From NCBI GenBank assembly GCA_031278145.1, contig JAITLA010000277.1, positions 1 through 10,396 on the forward strand: a DNA stretch of 10,396 nucleotides, read 5' to 3'. A program made the position numbers and the translations under genes. Shown here piece by piece: positions 7,735 through 10,396 of this stretch. The notes under the pieces were generated by a model. That model did not search any database. It was not told where the DNA came from and saw only the letters and a program-made list of their open reading frames with translations. Numbering within the stretch: the stretch's first letter is position 1; every line of letters starts with the position of its first letter. This DNA comes from Eubacteriales Family XIII. Incertae Sedis bacterium. GTDB taxonomy: Bacteria; Bacillota_A; Clostridia; Peptostreptococcales; Anaerovoracaceae.

Positions 7735-7814
7735 TCTCTGTTTCTATTCTCCTTTGGTTAAGCTTTTGATTGAGCTTATCGCGCGCGACACGGCGCGACC
7801 TTAGCGCGGAAGGG
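7735..7814 (-). other. radC-mreB intergenic spacer
   Basis: These 80 bp hold the mreB Shine-Dalgarno (AAAGGAG, 14 bases before the ATG) and a 6-bp inverted repeat taagct/agctta (7759-7778, loop of eight). I see no promoter with acceptable -35 and -10 boxes and no U-tract terminator, so mreB probably depends on the radC promoter. Confidence 0.4.
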
Positions 7815-8495
7815 TCACAGCAATCGCTTCTGTCGCATACTGACAAAGCTCCCGTCGCCTATGATGATGTGGTCGATCACCGCTATGCCCAGAATCTCCC
7901 CTGCGGCAATCAGGCGCTTCGTCGCCTCGATGTCGGCGGGGCTCGCCTCCGGGTTGCCGCTCGGGTGGTTGTGCGCGAGGATGATCGACACGGCGCTTCG
8001 CTTTATCGCGGATCGAAACACCTCGCGCGGCTCGGCGAGCGAGGTGTTGATGCTTCCGACGGAAATCTCCTCTATCGCCACGATCTCATTCTTGACGTTC
8101 AGCAGCAGGGCCTTGAAGCTCTCCTGCTTCAGATGTCGCATACCCTCCGCGAACAGCGCCGCCACTTCCTGCGGCGAGCCGATGTGGACGCGCCTGCTCT
8201 TCGGATTCATCGCGAGGCGCCTGCCCAGCTCGACCGCCGCCTTTATGCGGCAGGCCTTCGCGATGCCCACGCCGGACACGCGCGACAGTTCCTCGGGCGC
8301 GCATTCCGACAGATACGCGATGCCCTCCGGCGTCAGGGACAGTATCCTGTTCGCCAGCGCGGTCGCGGACTGCGACCGCGTGCCCGTCCCGAGCAGCACG
8401 GCCAGAAGCTCGGCGTTGGAAAGCATGTGCGCGCCGAGAAGCGTCATCTTTTCCCGCGGACGCTCAAGCTCCGGCATCTCCTTGATCAAAGTCAT
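7815..8495 (-). CDS. radC: RadC/YsxA family JAB1-MPN (JAMM) domain protein
   Basis: This 226-residue protein has the standard RadC layout: an N-terminal segment (RPREKMTLLGAHMLSNAELLA region, 12-33), a helix-hairpin-helix region at about 64-93 (LSRVSGVGIAKA), and a C-terminal JAMM domain. The metal motif is complete: His175 and His177 (HNHPSG), Ser185 and Asp188, in HxH-x7-S-x2-D spacing. RadC was once called a DNA-repair protein; its true activity is unsettled, and roles in DNA transformation or recombination have been suggested. I chose the ATG at 8495 because AAGGGGAG lies just upstream and the protein then starts like the family. A start at 8579 would add 28 unrelated residues and read through a palindrome. 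It is first in the mre operon and sits about 98 bases downstream of a good promoter. Confidence 0.96.
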   Translation of the reverse strand: MTLIKEMPELERPREKMTLLGAHMLSNAELLAVLLGTGTRSQSATALANRILSLTPEGIAYLSECAPEELSRVSGVGIAKACRIKAAVELGRRLAMNPKSRRVHIGSPQEVAALFAEGMRHLKQESFKALLLNVKNEIVAIEEISVGSINTSLAEPREVFRSAIKRSAVSIILAHNHPSGNPEASPADIEATKRLIAAGEILGIAVIDHIIIGDGSFVSMRQKRLL

Positions 8496-8592
8496 ATCTC
8501 TCCCCTTTTTTCTGTTTTTTGCACGCAAAAAACATGCGGGCGAATGGCTTTGACGCATCGCTTGCGAGCTTGTCCTCACGCTCTATCGGTAT
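8496..8592 (-). promoter_or_regulatory. Predicted 5' leader of the radC-mre transcript
   Basis: This is about 97 bases between the likely start site and the radC ATG. It ends in the Shine-Dalgarno AAGGGGAGAG. It contains no convincing ORF. Its main structure is the 20-bp palindrome at 8514-8533. No known riboswitch was recognised. Confidence 0.45.
8514..8533. repeat. 20-bp palindrome in the radC leader
   Basis: The minus strand reads GTTTTTTGCGTGCAAAAAAC, in which 9-bp arms (GTTTTTTGC / GCAAAAAAC) match perfectly around a central GT. As RNA it can fold into an 8-bp stem with a CGUG loop. As DNA it is a symmetric operator-like site. It lies only about seven bases before the radC ribosome site, so it could affect radC translation or bind a regulator. 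Terminator function is unlikely because the tract after it is A-rich, not U-rich. Confidence 0.6.
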
Positions 8593-8599
8593 GGAACAT

Positions 8600-8628
8600 A
8601 TTGTATCACCTTATGATGCCGGTGACAA
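8600..8628 (-). promoter_or_regulatory. Sigma-A-type promoter for radC-mreBCD-PBP2-minD
   Basis: The minus strand shows a -35 box TTGTCA (8623-8628), a 17-bp spacer and a -10 box TACAAT (8600-8605); each differs from consensus by one base. The -35 box starts immediately after the Nudix TAA (8629-8631). Transcription would begin near 8593. The spacer and -35 edge contain an inverted repeat TCACC-N10-GGTGA (8606-8625). I judge this the main promoter of the operon because no comparable site is seen before mreB. Confidence 0.75.
8606..8625. repeat. Inverted repeat inside the radC promoter
   Basis: Five-base arms tcacc (8606-8610) and ggtga (8621-8625) face each other across ten bases, lying exactly between the -10 and -35 boxes. 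The placement suits a repressor operator, but five-base arms can arise by chance. Confidence 0.35.
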
Positions 8629-9261
8629 TTACTTCATGGAATTTTTCAATATATTTATGAGCTGCAGCGTGATGCGGCCCGTGAGCCCCCAGATCGCGCG
8701 GCCTTCGTAGTCGTATATGGGCACGGTCGCCCGGCCCGTGCGCCACCTGTAGGCGCCCCCCTGCCGTATCCTGTCGTAGGGGAAATCGTCGCCGATCCGC
8801 GGCGCCACCTCGTAGCGGTATATCTCGGGCTCGTTCTCGAGGAAGAAGGACACGGGGACCGAAAACACTTCCTGCACCTCCGCGCGGTTCGCGCTGCGCG
8901 CAAAATCCGCGTCGGCGACCGCCGCCAAAAATGCGTACAGCATGAAGTCGCTATAGCCGTGTATGTAATCGAGCTCGCCGATGACCTCTATGCTCTCGCG
9001 GGGGATGCCGAGCTCCTCCGTCGTTTCGCGGATCGCGCAGGCGCGGGGCGTTTCGCCGGCCTCCACCCGGCCGCCCGGGAAGGCGACCTCGCCGGGCTGC
9101 CGCCGCAGGGTTTCCGCGCGCAGCTGGTAGAGCAGAAAGAGCTCGCCGTCCCGCTCCACGAGCGGCACCAGCACCGAAAAGACATCGTATCCGTCGAGCG
9201 GTCCCGGCGTCCTGTCCGCGAACGCTCTTCGAAAATCCCGCAGGTTTACGGTGGTTGTCAT
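8629..9261 (-). CDS. Nudix hydrolase, probable coenzyme A diphosphatase (NudL-like)
   Basis: This is a 210-residue single-domain Nudix hydrolase. The Nudix box fits GX5EX7REUXEEXGU at 64-86 (Gly64, Glu70, Arg78-Glu79, Glu82-Glu83, Gly85), giving the metal-binding glutamates, though the U position after RE is Thr80. Just before it is the CoA-diphosphatase signature R(S/A)x3Rx3Gx3FPGG at 48-64 (Arg48, Arg53, Gly57, FPGG). Such enzymes cut CoA or oxidised CoA into 3'-phospho-ADP and 4'-phosphopantetheine, probably as pool clean-up. I chose the ATG at 9261. An in-frame TTG at 9324 would add 21 residues, has no ribosome site and would cross a palindrome. The Shine-Dalgarno is weak (GAGAA about eight bases upstream). 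The gene stops exactly at the radC promoter. Substrate is inferred from the signature only. Confidence 0.9.
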   Translation of the reverse strand: MTTTVNLRDFRRAFADRTPGPLDGYDVFSVLVPLVERDGELFLLYQLRAETLRRQPGEVAFPGGRVEAGETPRACAIRETTEELGIPRESIEVIGELDYIHGYSDFMLYAFLAAVADADFARSANRAEVQEVFSVPVSFFLENEPEIYRYEVAPRIGDDFPYDRIRQGGAYRWRTGRATVPIYDYEGRAIWGLTGRITLQLINILKNSMK

Positions 9262-9286
9262 ACCGGATTCTCGCACTTCGCCTCGA

Positions 9287-9302
9287 TTTGGATCAATCCA
9301 AA
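9287..9302. repeat. 16-bp palindrome upstream of the Nudix gene
   Basis: TTTGGAT and ATCCAAA are perfect 7-base arms around two central bases. The site ends 25 bp before the Nudix ATG and covers the -10 box of the weak promoter candidate at 9296-9324, a typical operator position. As RNA it could form a six-base stem with a four-base loop. Confidence 0.5.
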
Positions 9303-9324
9303 CTTGAAGCGCCGAAGGTGACAA
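9296..9324 (-). promoter_or_regulatory. Weak promoter candidate for the Nudix gene
   Basis: The minus strand shows TTGTCA (9319-9324), a 17-bp spacer and TTGGAT (9296-9301). The -35 matches five of six positions; the -10 only three of six. The eight bases TTGTCACC (9317-9324) are identical to those at the radC promoter (8621-8628). A promoter this weak would need an activator or may not be real. Confidence 0.3.
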
Positions 9325-9333
9325 CGGGGGATT

Positions 9334-9367
9334 GGCGCCGCCGTCAATCGCATGCGACGGGCGCGCC
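9334..9367 (-). terminator. GC-rich hairpin at the end of the HAD gene, without a U tract
   Basis: Arms at 9334-9345 and 9356-9367 pair at 10 of 12 positions around a 10-base loop, covering the HAD stop codon. The following minus-strand bases are AATCCCCCGTT, so the U run of an intrinsic terminator is absent. It could slow polymerase or protect an RNA 3' end; in a GC-rich genome it may also be chance. Confidence 0.25.
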
Positions 9368-10042
9368 GTTCATCGCCGCGACGACGCGCGCCGTGTCCGC
9401 GAGATCCGCGAACAGATATTCCGGCGCCTCCGCAGCCAGGGTTCCGATGGGGGTAAAGCCCGTCGCGACGGCGATGTGCCGCGCGCCGATGCGCTTTGCG
9501 CAGCGAATATCGTAGACCCCGTCGCCGATGATAAGGCAGTCGCGCGGCAGAAGCGGCCGCCCCAAAAACGCCGCGGCCTCCGCGAGCGCCGCCGGCGCCG
9601 CGTCCCATTTCTCGCCGGGCGCGTCCCCGAAGCCGCCGCAGGGCGCGTCCGCGAAGTAGGACCACAGGCCCACGGAGCGCAGCTTGGCCTCCGCGCCGGC
9701 CCGCAGGTTGCTCGTCAGCAAAAGGTTCATCCGGCCCGCGCGTCCGCGCACGTATTCCAAAAGCGCGACGACGCCGGGCATGACGCGCTTGCTCTCGTTC
9801 CCATCGAGGATGCGCTTCAGGTTGGACGCGTAAGCGGGCACGAAGGCGTCCTTGTCGAAGTCCTCTATGCCGCATTCCGCAGCGATGCGGTGCAGGATCG
9901 TGAAATCGAGCGCGCTGCCTATGCCCGCCCGCAGGAAGGCGTTCTCCGTCCCGTGCAGCTCGAGAAAGGTCCGGTTCAGCGCCTTGGTTCCGTCGCTTCC
10001 GCAGCTCATGAGCGTGCCGTCGATATCCCAAAAGACAAGCAT
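9344..10042 (-). CDS. HAD-superfamily hydrolase (phosphoglycolate phosphatase-like)
   Basis: This 232-residue protein has the four HAD motifs in order: motif I DIDGT at 6-10 (nucleophile Asp6, acid/base Asp8), motif II LLLTSN at 107-112 (Thr110), motif III Lys145 in the GEKWD stretch, and motif IV IIGDGVYD at 171-178 (Asp174, Asp178). A helical C1-type cap fits residues about 15-85. This is the layout of small-molecule phosphatases such as phosphoglycolate or beta-phosphoglucomutase-like enzymes; the substrate cannot be told. The ATG at 10042 is required to keep motif I complete. The purine run GGGAGG touches the start codon with no spacer, and another GAGGG lies 12 bases back, so initiation looks inefficient. 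It follows the upstream gene by 15 bp and is probably co-transcribed with it. Confidence 0.88.
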   Translation of the reverse strand: MLVFWDIDGTLMSCGSDGTKALNRTFLELHGTENAFLRAGIGSALDFTILHRIAAECGIEDFDKDAFVPAYASNLKRILDGNESKRVMPGVVALLEYVRGRAGRMNLLLTSNLRAGAEAKLRSVGLWSYFADAPCGGFGDAPGEKWDAAPAALAEAAAFLGRPLLPRDCLIIGDGVYDIRCAKRIGARHIAVATGFTPIGTLAAEAPEYLFADLADTARVVAAMNGAPVACD

Positions 10043-10057
10043 CCTCCCGAAGCGCCC

Positions 10058-10396
10058 TCAGCCCGCGGCGAGGTCCTTTTCGTTCAGCACCGTGAAATGC
10101 CGAATGGCGTCGCCAAGCTCCTCGGGCTGCGCGCTCAGGCTGACGACGACCTCTATTTCGTATTTCTCGGATATCTTCGCAAGCCTGTCGAGGAATTCCG
10201 GTATGTCCTCCTTGCTGACATCCGCATGCTTCAATATGCTGTCGATGAAGATGGCTTCGATGTCGTGATCCGAACTGATTATCCCAAAAATAAAACCGAT
10301 GTACTCATCGCTGTTTGTGATCTCTTCGTAGTCCTCCATGCAAACCACGCGGATCGTATACTTCAAATCGTACATCAGTCTATGATTTTTGTTGAT
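10058..10396 (-). CDS. C-terminal part of an unrecognised alpha/beta protein (5' end outside window)
   Basis: The frame is open from the window edge to the TGA at 10058-10060, giving 112 residues. An ATG exists at 10375, but no ribosome site precedes it and the frame continues upstream, so this is most likely the tail of a longer protein. I do not recognise the family. The visible pattern is strand (YTIRVVCMED), helix, strand (IEAIFIDSIL, resembling a Walker B strand), helix (IPEFLDRLAKISEKY), strand (EIEVVVSLSA) and a final helix. That alternation resembles the second half of a RecA-like or P-loop ATPase, with the Walker A expected beyond the edge. The N-terminal part is richer in AT than its neighbours. 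It ends 15 bp before the HAD gene. Confidence 0.7.
   Translation of the reverse strand: MNKNHRLMYDLKYTIRVVCMEDYEEITNSDEYIGFIFGIISSDHDIEAIFIDSILKHADVSKEDIPEFLDRLAKISEKYEIEVVVSLSAQPEELGDAIRHFTVLNEKDLAAG

Noticed and set aside
6601..7761. Open frame of 386 codons on the plus strand opposite mreB
   Set aside because: Same artefact: mirror of the mreB codon pattern, with no domain signature.
8593..8605. Possible Gram-positive LexA (SOS) box at the radC promoter
   Set aside because: Only one half (GGAACATA on the plus strand) fits GAAC-N4-GTTC; the other half reads TGTA instead of GTTC. One half-site is not enough.
1..10396. CRISPR array, tRNA/rRNA genes, insertion sequences or phage genes
   Set aside because: No regularly spaced repeats, cloverleaf-like sequences, transposase motifs or terminal inverted repeats were seen by eye on either strand.

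Overview
The window is about 10.4 kb of GC-rich DNA in which every gene I can support lies on the minus strand, so transcription runs from high to low coordinates. It contains the radC-mreB-mreC-mreD-PBP2-minD gene order typical of Bacillota (Clostridia), purine-rich Shine-Dalgarno sites such as AAAGGAG, and an exported subtilase with surface-protein-like repeat domains. The best guess is a high-GC clostridial (Gram-positive lineage) bacterium, possibly gut-associated. The species cannot be named from this sequence.

Upstream block (10396 to 8629): the 3' end of an unrecognised gene with alpha/beta architecture is cut by the window edge. It is followed by a HAD-superfamily phosphatase and a Nudix hydrolase carrying the CoA-diphosphatase signature. 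The latter two are metabolite-repair or housekeeping types. A short spacer with a 16-bp palindrome and a weak promoter candidate separates HAD from Nudix.

Core block (8628 to 1797): a good sigma-A-type promoter (TTGTCA, 17 bp, TACAAT) begins directly after the Nudix stop codon and should drive radC-mreB-mreC-mreD-PBP2-minD. mreC/mreD and mreD/PBP2 overlap by 4 bp (ATGA). The minD Shine-Dalgarno overlaps the PBP2 stop codon. I see no strong intrinsic terminator inside the block. The products form the side-wall elongation machine: the MreB filament, the MreC/MreD scaffold and the class B transpeptidase PBP2. The block also includes a MinD-family ATPase and the RadC JAMM-fold protein.

Downstream block (1749 to 1): 47 bp after minD, with a strong Shine-Dalgarno, starts a secreted S8 subtilisin-like protease. 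It has a signal peptide, prodomain, full catalytic triad and the beginning of C-terminal Ig-like/MBG-like modules, and it runs off the left edge.

No clearly new defence or mobile system is visible. The features most worth a second look are a MinD with no MinC gene beside it and no C-terminal membrane-targeting helix, an oversized PBP2 with two extra charged (probably helical) insertions around the KTG motif, two mutually exclusive hairpins between mreB and mreC, palindromes at the radC and Nudix promoters, and the subtilase attached to the elongation operon.
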